Of a DNA stretch of 64,000 nucleotides, positions 42,980-54,303 are shown piece by piece. Below the pieces are notes generated by a model. That model did no database searches, had not been told where the DNA came from, and was given only the letters and a program-made list of their open reading frames with translations. The DNA comes from Hyaloperonospora brassicae (lineage: Eukaryota > Oomycota > Peronosporomycetes > Peronosporales > Peronosporaceae), in contig CANTFL010001223.1 of the NCBI GenBank assembly GCA_947650285.1, positions 124,001-188,000 on the forward strand, read 5' to 3'. The position numbers and the translations under genes were made by a program. Numbering within the stretch: position 1 is the stretch's first letter; each line of letters starts with the position of its first letter.

Positions 42980-45900
42980 TACAGCGCCTACCTATAGTGA
43001 ACTAAGGTCTTATTATGAAGTCGCGTGGTCCATTTCTTTTTTATACCACTTTAATGTTATTCTTTCACGATCCTCGCGTTACTTGGCCTCGTCGATTCTT
43101 CTCTTTTATACCCCTATCAGGTCGGGTCCCCCTTCCCCCCAGGACCTTTACGTGGTGTGCGTTCTCTTGCCTCTCTCTTCGTGGCCTTCTGGTCTCTCAT
43201 TTTCTTAATAGCGCTTGATCACATTTGCATATATCTTTAACTTCTGTGTAAGTTGGTAACACAGCTCCTGTCTGCAAAGGCTCAAATTTGCGGTATCGGG
43301 ATCCATCCTGTGTGATCCTTGTGGCGCTTTCGTGAGTTTCTTTTCAAGCTAGGTTGACCCTAATTAAGGGCTATTCTTCGGATATATAAATCGAATCTAA
43401 GCAATCCACGTGCTCACGAAGACGTTCCACCTCGTGCGCAAAATCGTTAACTGGTTTTATGTAGATTGCACGGATGTCTTGCACGTTTTAGCATCCAACC
43501 CCACAAATCGCGAGCAAGTAAACATCCCTTTCCCGAATGAACTGATTTCCAAGACGAATTATAATTATTAGAACCAAAATATGGGTAAGTGGCATAATTG
43601 CATAAATTCTGCAAACACGTTGGAATTCAGAGTGCCGTACCGAATTTCCATCGAACTGTTAAGGTGATGCGCAAGTACAAGGACGTAAGCGAGAGACAAT
43701 TATTGTTGCCACGCATTCGTTGCCCGATTTTGGTGTTGCCAATGGCCAGTCAAGTTGCAGGTAACTGCCTATAAAACTTAAATAAAAACGAGAGATCGTT
43801 GTATTGCGTTGAATCGATAGCAACCAGACATTTATCTTGGAATATTTTAATGTGGATTCGGGATAGAAATCACGCGTCGACTTTTCAAAGCGCTTTGAAA
43901 GAGGTCAAGTGATTGTGGTGGTATTTGAAATAAATTTACTTCACCAGCTCGAGAATGATTCGTACTGTTGGTCTATAGATTTCAAATGAACACCAAACAA
44001 AACACCCGCAAGGTTTATGTCGTGAGGAATGCACGACGAACGTAATTGATATAATTGAAGGCATTTAAATCATGCAAAGTCTCTTTACATCCGTACATCG
44101 AAAAATATGTTGTGTCGATTGAAGATGTCGACGAGGGAGCATACATGTAAATTTTGATTGGCATTGCTTGCTTGTTTGGGGGATAGTTTTCGGTTCGTAA
44201 ATATCTGTCGACTTTAAGTTGTTGTGTAGGGAAATTACCAAACAGTAAAAAATCTTTGCGACTCAGCTTAATTCTGTTATGCTGGTAGCTAATTTTTGGG
44301 GCTTCACAATGCTGGCAGATGTAAATTATGTGTTGTGAAGAGATGAGACAAAATTTTTGATATACGTTGACAAGTACCTTCTAGAAGGTAAGCAAATAAT
44401 GTGAAGCATCTGTACGATAAATTACATCGTTAATTTATCTCGTTTGTACATCTAATTGGTAAGCTATCAGTGGCAGTCTAATTTCATGTCAATAATAGCA
44501 TATGCATGCAATGTAGAAATATTGATTTACTTGAAACCGTTTTTAGTCCCAAAGAAGTAATGGCGCCACATGACTAGGATCAAAACCAGGATAATGCATT
44601 GCATAGTATTGTTGGCACATGATCGAAGTGCAATCCGCATTGTGTTATAACGAATTATATCGTTCGACGAAAATTCGCTACAAGCTACAGTGAAGCGGCC
44701 AAATAGATACACCATGACAAGAATTAAGAAGACAAGGTGCAGGCTTATTTTGACATGTGCATATAAAAAAGATTGGAGGCAAAGCGTTTAGCTATCCATT
44801 TTCCTTGTTTAAGACTATCATTAAAATGTGTTGTGCGCAATTATCATACACAGAAAATGTAAGTTGTACCGTCTGTTTGGTAAAAGCGAAATACATGGTA
44901 CTAGTATCATTTATAGAGTGCAATGTCCTGACGCCAAGACACTTACGATCTCGTCAATTAAATGGAAAGATCTCCGCAGACTTGATCAAAGCGTGAACAG
45001 AATGTTCGATTTGATAGATAAAGTTGTCGAGTCGGAAATATTTATCCGGGTTAGATGAAATTCCAGTCGCCACATCGAACTATCTTAGTATCTATTAGTT
45101 TGTTGATGCGTTTGAGTTGCACTTGTGCGGATGTAGTTTGATATCACAAAAAAATATTAAGCATTTACTGCTATCCTTTTTCAAAACGACAACATACATC
45201 CCAACAGCAACACAAGTTGATCATGTACGTGTCATCTAGCGTCCGTCTTACCTACGTATCCCGTATGATGATCCTGCGTTGCAAATGTATCGCTCAGTCT
45301 CAGCTGTCAAGTTTTCGTGTTATCATCCCAGATGTCAAATCGTCACACGGATGGCCACCCAGATGACACCGTCCCATGTTATTGCACTTAAAACTTCAAA
45401 CTCGACAACCTGTCAAGCACTTTCCTTTATGAACGTATCAGCACTCGTATAACGACTGTGTCACGAAACTTTATCAGTCATATATTTAACTTTTTACAAT
45501 ATTGAATGAAACGCTCGAATCGGTATATCTTTGCTTTCGTGATACAAAAGCAATGTGCAACTAGCTTCGGTCGTTTGTCGCACAATTTCTACACATGCTT
45601 ATAATTTACCTTATTCTTCATAAAAAACGCATGTGAGGCTACCAGAAAGTTAGTCGAATAAAGCTGGATCGTGTATACCGATGCAACATCACCAGACTCG
45701 TTAAATTTCGAGTATTACGACAAACCTCGAAATTAGCCTTAGCCAAGCTCGGACCAATTTTTAATGTAAGCAATTCGAGCTTTCTAATGTGCACATTTAA
45801 ATGACGTACTTTTTTGTTAATATTAAAGATACCAAGAGCAGTGCAATGGTCAATGCTTATTAAATGAAATATGAAGAAAAGAAGATGAGCGAGTGTGGTG

Positions 45901-48900
45901 GGGCGGACGAATTATCTGCTGCAACAGCATCGGCAGTGGTGGTAGAAGTAGCATTTTTTTACGGTTAGGTGTAGAAGAAGATGTAGCGGCCGCCCAATTA
46001 CAGTAGCACTTCTTTGTCGAGGTAAGTGGTGGGAGTGAGTGATGAGAAAAATTCGTACTTAAAACCTTTCCCCTCTATCACCAGTCTTGTTGCCATAATT
46101 AGGAGTATCATCATTCCAAAGTGAATTGAAGAGGCAGCCCTACCACCCTTTACAACCCTTGTCGGTTGAAGAGGCACCAAGTAACCATAGTAATGATTAC
46201 TTACTACCACGATAAAGTGAAAAATAAATAGGATGACGACAGGATATTGACAGTTTAATCGATTAGTAGCGCAAAGCAGTATAGTAGTACAAAAAATTAA
46301 GAGCTCAACTCATCATGCAGACTTTTAGTTTTTTACCAGCAGCAGTAAGAAAGCTGTTTTTGTTTGACCTCAAGATTGTAGACTTTCTGTAGCCTTCGGG
46401 ATTGATTCGCCTGGAGAATGAATTCTAAAGAAAAGTTTTTAAGTTAGTGTGATTGATCCCTACCCAAAATTTAGAAGAACTGACGTCGGAATGGACAGCC
46501 TTCTTGATTACTAGACACCACTTGCTTTTGACCAGGCCATAGAGCAAGTCATGAATCGTATACTATAGAATGGCGCGTATAAACTCTTCATTTCAAGAAA
46601 CTACTCCCCGCATTAACCGTCTCCTTTCCTTCTCGTTATTTTATTTTCCCTGTTGTTGTCCCGTTCTTATTTTCTCCTTTTACACGACAAATCATCGCAG
46701 CTAAGGATTTCGGCATTGGTGGTGCCGTGGCGCTGACCAGAGGAAAATACGATAATTTGGATTGACGGCTAGACAATAACAAGGTGGCATAGTCAAGAAG
46801 CTGAGCGCGTCATCGACTTTTAAACACAAGAGGAATACAAACACTACATGAGTAGGAATAGACGGAGTAAACAGAAGAAGCGAGAGGAGAAAAAAGACCA
46901 AAAACAAGGAGAGCGAGAGAAAACCTTGAATTCCATGACATAAAGTATGGTATGTACTCTTGCGAAGCCCTAAAACTGTTTAGCTCGGGCAAACTAAATT
47001 CAAGCATTGCCCCTTCATATTCGAGCAATGCCCCTTCATATTTGAGCTTACTCGAAATAGATCTGACCTGAATATCACTCATTCAAATTAGTTTTGATTT
47101 TAGTACCAAACATAATATGTAATTCATATTGCTATATTGGACAATTAAAATGTGTCCTAACTAGGACACGCGATACCAAGCCCATCTTACTTGCCATTTG
47201 GTCGACACTCAAACAGCATCATAGTTAACCTCAAAGCTGCCCCCTAAGGTTGAAGATACCTGCGAACTTGTTATAACATCAATTAGCATTAAAAAAGTGA
47301 TGATCAGCATATAGTAAAATAGGAACACATGTTACATGTCTTGCCAGAGTTGACAGCTGTAGTGTGTCAGTGGAAGCACCCGGTACCCCGTTTCACCTTT
47401 ACTCTCGAGATAGTTACCCATCCATAAAAATAACATAAGGTATGATAACCTCGAATTACTAGTATTGTCCTCAGTTGCATCCGCTATGATACGTGTTTCC
47501 ACATGTCGTTTCTGTAGCGTAAAATTATCGAGTAAATTTTGCTTTATTCGATCAAACATCGCCATTATATATAATTGTTGTAAAATAAGGACGTGACACT
47601 TGTCTTATCTCCTGTACCGATAGAAATGCAATATCTTGATGCTTTTTTTGTTATACCGAATGTACGTAGTGTGCTTAATATGTATCTGTCTCTCGCAAGT
47701 ATTACATAGCATGGTTGGTTATTAAGATGATACTAGTCCATCGTCCTTGTCAAAGTGGATTCTGTAGACAATCTTTTACTAGCTCTTTGCCACAAAAGTC
47801 CTTAGGCTAAAGATGATTTATTTTTCGACCGAATAGCGACCAAAGGGTCCCTACGAAGAACGAAAAACGACTTTATGAGTCCACACGCTCGTTAAAAAAT
47901 AATGACTCTACGAGTCTATTGGTTCATCAACCAATAAATCTACGAGATAGTAGTTCATAAAAGCATGACTCTCGAGTCTATACGTCTTTTTGATCTACTG
48001 GTTCTGTTTCAAAAGACTCGCAGATCAATTGAAGTTACAGCACTATGTGCTGGCTGGGTAATTTCTTTATAATATGTGAAAACGCTCTCAACTATCAAAG
48101 ACGCTTTATGAAGGCATGTGCATCAAAGCTAATTCATTTGGAAACTAAAGTTTGTTTTCTTATTTTATGCGTGATAGACCCCCTTTTAATGACTCAATCC
48201 AAGGCTTTATCTCTGCCAGAGAGTAACCCGAAACGTGTCGTTTGTTACCGAAACGACAATGATTGATCGAAGTAGCATACCACACGTCCATGCACCATCA
48301 CCTTGGTGTACCGCTAACTTGTACGACTGTTACACCCTCATTCATCATTATTTCGGAAGAACGATTTCAAATTCGTTATATTCGTCCTTAAGTCGTAGCA
48401 GTACAAGAACAGATAACATCGCTGAAACGGGGCGAGCCTACTACATATTATAATAACTATAGGATTTTATAAAAATGATATTTCTTTAAATAATCGTCCT
48501 AAAATATCACAACAAAACATAATATTCTTCCAGTGACCTAAAATTCACTCATTAATGGATATGTGACATGATATTCCTGAACCGATCGCTTTTTGACGCA
48601 CGCAACGGGAGGTGAGTAGACGCCATAATGTATGGCCTTGGGTTTATATAATTTGCTCAGAACTAATAGATAGAGAAGAACTTCGAGGACCTAATTTATT
48701 GAGTACAATCTATTTTTACCAGTACTAAGTTACATCATCTTAGTGCTTAAACCTTACCAATCAGTGTACGTGAAGTGAGAGGGCAGTGATAAACTCTACT
48801 TTTAGCGATAGTTTTCTTCGTACTGTTTATCAGTACGTAAATGCTGGTTAACCGTTACAGGGCGCGTAGCTTTAAAAGCAAGACCAATTCTGTGCTTACG

Positions 48901-49515
48901 CTTCGGCGCCTAAGTTTTCAAGAGACAATTGTTTTCTGAATATGACCGACATTGCTTTGCATACAGCATGAGCTCATTCATGTACTATGCTACACCCTCG
49001 GTACTAGCCACCTCTATAGTATTGCTATCAAGGTTTAATCTTTCCTATATAAGGAAGCCCAACCTATACGGAACGATTAAATGCCTACTGATACTAATAA
49101 CTGATATGTACGTTTCCGCTGCGACAAATTTTGGTAAAGGTCATAGGCATGAGCATAAAGGTAATTACCTGCAAGTTTCGCACTAATGACACGCTAAATG
49201 CACCACGAAAAAATATACAGTGGACCTAGCGTTTTTCCATTGCAGGGCGAGACAAACACAACCTTGATCAGTACCTAATGTTTACGACACTAATATGGAA
49301 CACGGGTAAGGTTCGTTCTAAAATGCAGAATCGAAACGAAATAATATGTCTCAATTCAACGCGAAAAGCAAATATGTGCAAGCAAAATTTTAGCTCGGTA
49401 ACAATTTATTCGCATTCCAATTATGTTATCACATATCGCTAAGTCGAGCAGGCTTTTGGCTCACGTAGCATCGAAGATTCGCCAAGAATTACCGTGATGC
49501 TTCTTGCCATTGAGC
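42980..49515. other. AT-rich gene-poor region, nothing recognised
   Basis: Over 6 kb with only short ORFs (under 95 codons), none with a domain, signal peptide or conserved motif. No LTR, terminal repeat or tRNA was found by eye. It is probably decayed transposon sequence. Confidence 0.45.
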
Positions 49516-49716
49516 CTACGACGGTGGAGGATACTTGAGGGCCTCCGGGCAAGTTACAGTAGTGCAGCAAGTGGGGTAGTTTCCAACTGTGCATTCGAAA
49601 CGCCTGCCCGGGCACGGGCACATCCGAACGTCAGTTGGCTGTAGATCATAGAACTCGTTGGCAGCACTGGACCCAACGATAGCGATCATGCTCAGCAATT
49701 CAATCCTAATGTTCAT
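49516..49716 (-). CDS. Small secreted cysteine-rich protein candidate
   Basis: ORF of 66 codons with ATG at 49716. Residues 1-19 (MNIRIELLSMIAIVGSSAA) look like a signal peptide with a small-residue cleavage site. The mature part of about 47 residues has six Cys (33, 35, 42, 50, 51, 56; pattern C-x-C-x6-C-x7-CC-x4-C), an even number suited to three disulfides, and a Pro-rich end. Small secreted Cys-rich proteins of oomycetes often act in the apoplast, but no known family was matched and no RxLR or LFLAK motif is present. It stands alone between AT-rich sequence and a retrotransposon, a common setting for oomycete effectors. ORFs this short can arise by chance; transcription is not shown. An alternative frame continues downstream (to 49439) if an intron exists. 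Confidence 0.45.
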   Translation of the reverse strand: MNIRIELLSMIAIVGSSAANEFYDLQPTDVRMCPCPGRRFECTVGNYPTCCTTVTCPEALKYPPPS

Positions 49717-51316
49717 CCTTGATGAGAGTGCGGGGTCGACTGCAGTGGGTTTGGCTTGGCAAATTGATGAATGACAGGTCTAAAGCAACAGTTTGTCAGT
49801 CAAACCGTCGCCCACCCTATCGCTATCGAGTGACAAGACACGAACATGCAGCGCGAGCTATGCAATGCAAAAGATAAGTACGATCGCATGCATATGTTTG
49901 GCGTTGCGCAAACAGAGTCAGAATGTTGTGGGGTTGTGATAGGTCGAATCTGGGTCCGTGCATCAGAGCCAGTTCTCATTCATGGCGACCGTTAAGATCC
50001 AGTAGGGTTGCGCGCACAGCGCAGGGTCTCGCGACAGCACGAGCATCCATTCAAAAAAGTATATAGCAAAGCAAGCCTGCATTTTCGCGCAGACGCCATA
50101 GTTGCATCACCTCACACAAGTTCAGGGTCCAATATCTGCAATCACTTAATTATGCGACCTCGAGTGAGCAAGGAGACGTCGCCTTGACGACTTCTTATCA
50201 CTCTGCATTTAGTGTAGTCTACTGGTGCACCGCCTAACTAGCTACAAGAACCAACACGACAACATCTTTCCTGCGAGCATTGCCTCGACTGGATAGACAG
50301 GCCATCATCGTCACACTCTACCAGTGCGCCATACACATGCAAGCGTCGGTGGTCGATATGCAAGAGGGTTCAAGCCACTGTTGCGCACGCTTTACGCACA
50401 ATCAAGAACGTCGCACCGTTCGATTCGACGTGACGATGTGTCGCCTTTCTCGTCGGTCGATCGCATACGAGGTGGTGAGTGGGCAACGATCTACCACCAC
50501 CAGGACCAGTTGCTGCCCGTCGCCGATTGCTAATGGATAGGCCACTCCTTGCGATATCGATGCCGGTCGGCCGATCGTGAAAGAAAACAAGGCTGGACCG
50601 TAATCTGCGCACGGATGCGTGAGCATCTGCCCTTTGGATAGCGTCATAGCAACAGGCGGGATGCGCGGCTGGTAAACATCTACGGGAGCACTAAAATGCA
50701 CACGCACTACGCCATCGATGCCGAGTGGATCACAACGTGTCAGCCCCTCTACATCGAACGCCTACCGACACAATCGATGGAAGGGTACAACAGACTGCGA
50801 CACGATCACGAGTGCTGTATATAAACTCGATCGGAATCGGGCCACAGAGCACCTTCCGGTACTGTACCATGTTCTGTTCGATCTATCGTCGCATCGGATC
50901 GGTGCACGAGATGGTGGCTGGGACAACACAACACATCTGAACGCCGTGCAACCCCTCTCGCTCCTCTACGCAATGAATCCAACCCTTCCTCTCCAGCTGG
51001 CCACATCGTAGCGACATCATAGCACGGCCGTCATCCAAACGACCGCGACTCGCAAGTGCCCATTGTAGCCTCAAAGAACCTGCTCGTGTGTCACGCTCTG
51101 CTTGTCGCTGGCCGAAAGCTCTGATCTCACGTGCGGTTCAGACAACACGCGACCAGCAACAGCAGCGCAACACGTCGGTCGTTCGCCCTCTCGTCGATGC
51201 CACCGCCGCGTCTCGTACTCCGTCAGTGGTTGTTTGCTACTGACTCTTCTGACTTCGGACAAGATATGCGGCTTGCATACGGTAGATATCGAGAGCCGGA
51301 CCTCACACAGGTAGCT

Positions 51317-51332
51317 AGAGAGAGAGAGAGAG
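51317..51332 (+). repeat. (AG)n microsatellite
   Basis: About eight uninterrupted AG units. Confidence 0.85.
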
Positions 51333-51672
51333 ATTTCATGACTGTCTATTAACACGTGATTATGTACAAGATGTCTGAAAGCTCCTGAGCCAGGAAATCA
51401 AGTCCGGATCCGGAAGAGTTTCGTGACTATGACCCTCCTCACACAGGTAGCTAGTCAACACTACCGACTCATACATCAGAGCTCGAGCAGCCGCTTCCTC
51501 GGCACTTTGATGCGACGACAGCAGAAGAGGAAATATTCGGCCCATGTGCTCTTGAGCAACACCCTGAAAAGCTCGATCACCAGCAAGGCAGCAACACTTT
51601 GACAGCACAGGACTTTACAAGACCAGGCCGCCACTGTTAAAGAAGCGGAGGGGCTTGGTTTTTTGGGACCTG

Positions 51673-51765
51673 GCGTACTGTTGAAGAAGCGCAGCTGCCT
51701 CGTTTCTGGGTCATGGCGTACTGTTGAAGAAGCGCAGCTGCCTCGTTTCTGGGTCACGGCGTACT
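51673..51765 (+). repeat. 43-bp tandem duplication
   Basis: GCGTACTGTTGAAGAAGCGC begins at 51673 and again at 51716, and a third unit starts at 51759. The first two units differ by one base. Confidence 0.9.
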
Positions 51766-52114
51766 CCTCCAGTATCCCCAACGTCGGTGCAACCACGCAT
51801 CAAGAAGCCAAAAAGCGGTGGCTGAGATTCGTGATCTTATTGAATGCGCCGGGTTGATGATACGTTGAGGCAGAGTAGAGGTTTGACGGAATCGACCACG
51901 TCGCCACCCACTGCAACTGATCAATGCCTGCACCTGGAAACCTACCACGATAGCTATCGCATCGAGTATTCATAGGCGGAGTCAGGTCGTAGCCTGCAGA
52001 GCGTCGTCCTTGTTTAGCAAGCCTGAAACGGAGTATACAGGAGGATCACAGGGACCCTCATGTGGAGGACCAGCAGTCAGTGGCCGACTGCTCGGCGCGA
52101 TGTCGGACCTAAGA

Positions 52115-52589
52115 TGTAACGGGGTTACACGTCGGCTGGTAGTCGACGATAGGTGTGGTGCACACAAGAGAGGGGGTATCCTATAAAGTAATTTTAGAAC
52201 ACAGTGAGTGTATCAATTGTTGAAGACCGATGTCTATCATCAATTGATCGCGAGATCTTTTAAGAGGTAATTTAGGGCAGGTTTAAATACGTTTTCTAAG
52301 GTGTTCTTTTAGGTTAATTAAAGAAATAAAAATGCAGTGCCCCTTTTGATCAGCAAGAGACACGTGCCTCATGAGGCGTCTTTGATCGATAGGAGCTAGC
52401 AATACCTGTGAAGATAGCTGCTCCTGAGCACTCTGTGCTGTGATTCTTTTGAATCGTTTGGTCTCTTAGGAACGGGGACCGTAAGCTCTCTGAGCTTGTT
52501 GACTCTCTGAGTCGGGTTCGTAGAACCAAAGCTGCTCGTAAGAGCGTTAAGTCTTCCTCTGACTTAAGGAGCTGTGTAGCTCCGCTACA
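52115..52589 (+). repeat. 5' LTR of family C copy 2
   Basis: 475 bp, TGTAACGGGG to TCCGCTACA. The last 160 bp are a run of at least eight small perfect stem-loops (52427-52583). Confidence 0.96.
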
Positions 52590-52591
52590 CT

Positions 52592-52605
52592 TGGTTGCAC
52601 TTGCA
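52592..52605 (+). other. Primer binding site of family C copy 2
   Basis: TGGTTGCACTTGCA begins two bases after the LTR; TGG pairs with a tRNA CCA end. It closely resembles the family A site. Confidence 0.6.
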
Positions 52606-52648
52606 GTCAATCTTCGCCTGAGTCGGTAACGACTGATCCTCTGTGAGG

Positions 52649-53625
52649 ATGGAGCAATCCACACCCCTCTCTGAGGCCCAAAACGTCGCGCTTGATAAGC
52701 TGACCGCGGCCGTAGGCCCTGAGTACGTGGAGTTTCTCGCTGCGCAATTCCCGATGTACTCAACGCACGAGTCGAGACCTTCATGCAGTATGAAACGGCC
52801 CTGTTGGGCCAGGTTCAAAACCAAGTAGCGTCGGCTATGCCGACACGCTATGTGGCTATGCCACCAGAAGAGGCTAAGCCTCGTCCCATTCGGGTGGACG
52901 CTAAATGTTACTCCGGAAAGGAGGAGGAAAACCTTACCCTCTGGATCCGTGAGATTGAGATGGCAATGGACTCTGGTCTCATCTCACTTGAAAACCAGCG
53001 GTTCTCGTTGGCTATCTCTAAGCTCGATGGTAGAGCGAGAGAGTGGTCTTTGACGTGTGGCACGTCGGTCAACTTGGCGTTTCTCACGTGGGATTCGATC
53101 AAATTAGACCTATTGCGAGTTTTCTCGCCGCCTAACCAGGCATACCGCGTGCGCTCACGCTTCTTGTCTACTCGTCAGGGTATGAACGAGTTAACGGACT
53201 ATGTCCAGGAGTTGAGAACTCTGATGGCTGCCATGCAGTCCGACCCTCTCCCTGATACCGTCTACGTGACAGTCTTCATGGAAGATCTTCGCACTGGTAT
53301 TACCAGGACCGAGGTCTTTCGAGTCCATCCCTCGACTTTTGAGGAGGCTGTGAGCATCGCTCAGAATGCTGAGCATAACTTCAGGTCGGCCAGACTTGGT
53401 TGTAATGGGTACAACCCAAGCTTTGCGAGAGCAACCTCTGCAAGCACCTCGGCTTACTCTAAGCCCAAACCGATGGATCTCAGCTATGCTGAAGATGAAG
53501 GCAAAGCGGAGCTTCATGTTGCAGAGCAACGACAGGAGGTGAGACGCTGTTATATGTGCGGAAGCACTAAACATTTGCGTCCCACTTGTCCTTTGCGTAA
53601 GCAACGACCGACTCCTACGGGTTGA
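52649..53625 (+). pseudogene. Gag of family C copy 2
   Basis: It starts MEQSTPLSEAQNVALDKL at 52649. A frameshift near 52750 moves it to the frame with RVETFMQYETALLGQVQNQV. The Gag core reads KCYSGKEEENLTLWIREIEM, GRAREWSLTCGTS and FLSTRQGMNELTDYVQEL. The C-terminal zinc knuckle is CYMCGSTKHLRPTC (C-x2-C-x4-H-x4-C). Otherwise open to the stop at 53625. Confidence 0.85.
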
Positions 53626-54300
53626 AACCCCAGCCTCAACCAGAAACTTGGAATGTCACGGGGAAACGTCGACACCCAGTAGGCGCGGGGCGCCCTATTG
53701 GGGTAGAACTGAGTTCTGTCACTTCTCTACGACGTAGAACGACACAGGGCTTAGCCCCACAGAGCTCCGTGCCAGCAATCACAGAGCGTGGATACAAGTC
53801 TGGCTTGTTAGTCGCTGAGGCGATAGTTACAGGCTTTGAGAAGCACTGGTCGATATTAATCGATTCTGGGGCGTCATGCAACTATGCTAGACGCCGTTCC
53901 CTTGAAGGGGAGCCAGCAATATGCTGAGGCGCTCAAAGCGCATGATGGTGATTCCATCACTGTTCGGTTAGCGACGGGTAGTTGCGTTAGTGTGCCTAAA
54001 GTTCCGTTGAAATTGGGCGTGAGGTTTTTGGACTTTGATAGTACAGAACGCTGTCTCGTCCTTGACTTGGATTCGAGATACGATCTCATCCTAGGCATGG
54101 CATGGCTTGAACGTCATGAACCATGGATCGATTGGAGGTCTAAGACCTTAGGCGCAACGTGCAATGTTCCTAGTGGAGTTTTGGAGAGTCATGAACCCAC
54201 CTTTGCTAGGCAACAAAAGCACTATTGGCGAGAGCCATTGACGGAAGATGTCAATGTGCTGGACATTGGTATGTCGGAGTTGATTAACTCGAATGTCTAA
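53622..54300 (+). pseudogene. Protease of family C copy 2 (frameshifted)
   Basis: The active-site motif ILIDSGASCNYARRRSLEG lies near 53855-53910; the frame then shifts to KAHDGDSITVRLATGSCVSV and LDSRYDLILGMAWLERHEPW. These are the two halves of one Gypsy aspartic protease, broken by an indel near 53905. Confidence 0.8.
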
Positions 54301-54303
54301 GAC

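Larger units (their letters stand above)
49720..52109. other. Region without supportable genes upstream of family C copy 2
   Basis: Base composition is more balanced than in the preceding AT-rich block. ORFs overlap on both strands and none is convincing. It contains a GA microsatellite (51317-51332) and a 43-bp tandem duplication (51673-51765). The phrase CTCACACAGGTAGCTAG occurs at both 51303 and 51437. Confidence 0.45.

Noticed and set aside
44757..45058. Two overlapping ORFs of 76-79 codons
   Set aside because: Briefly considered as a gene remnant, but no motif could be assigned and the surrounding DNA is decayed.
49516..49716. RxLR or Crinkler effector
   Set aside because: No RxLR, dEER or LFLAK motif after the signal peptide; only the generic small secreted Cys-rich label is supported. 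No RxLR-type ORF was seen elsewhere in the window.
52350..52784. 144-codon minus-strand ORF (and its copy at 59468-59884)
   Set aside because: It lies mainly in the LTR and recurs only because both LTRs are identical; its open frame follows from the hairpin ladder.
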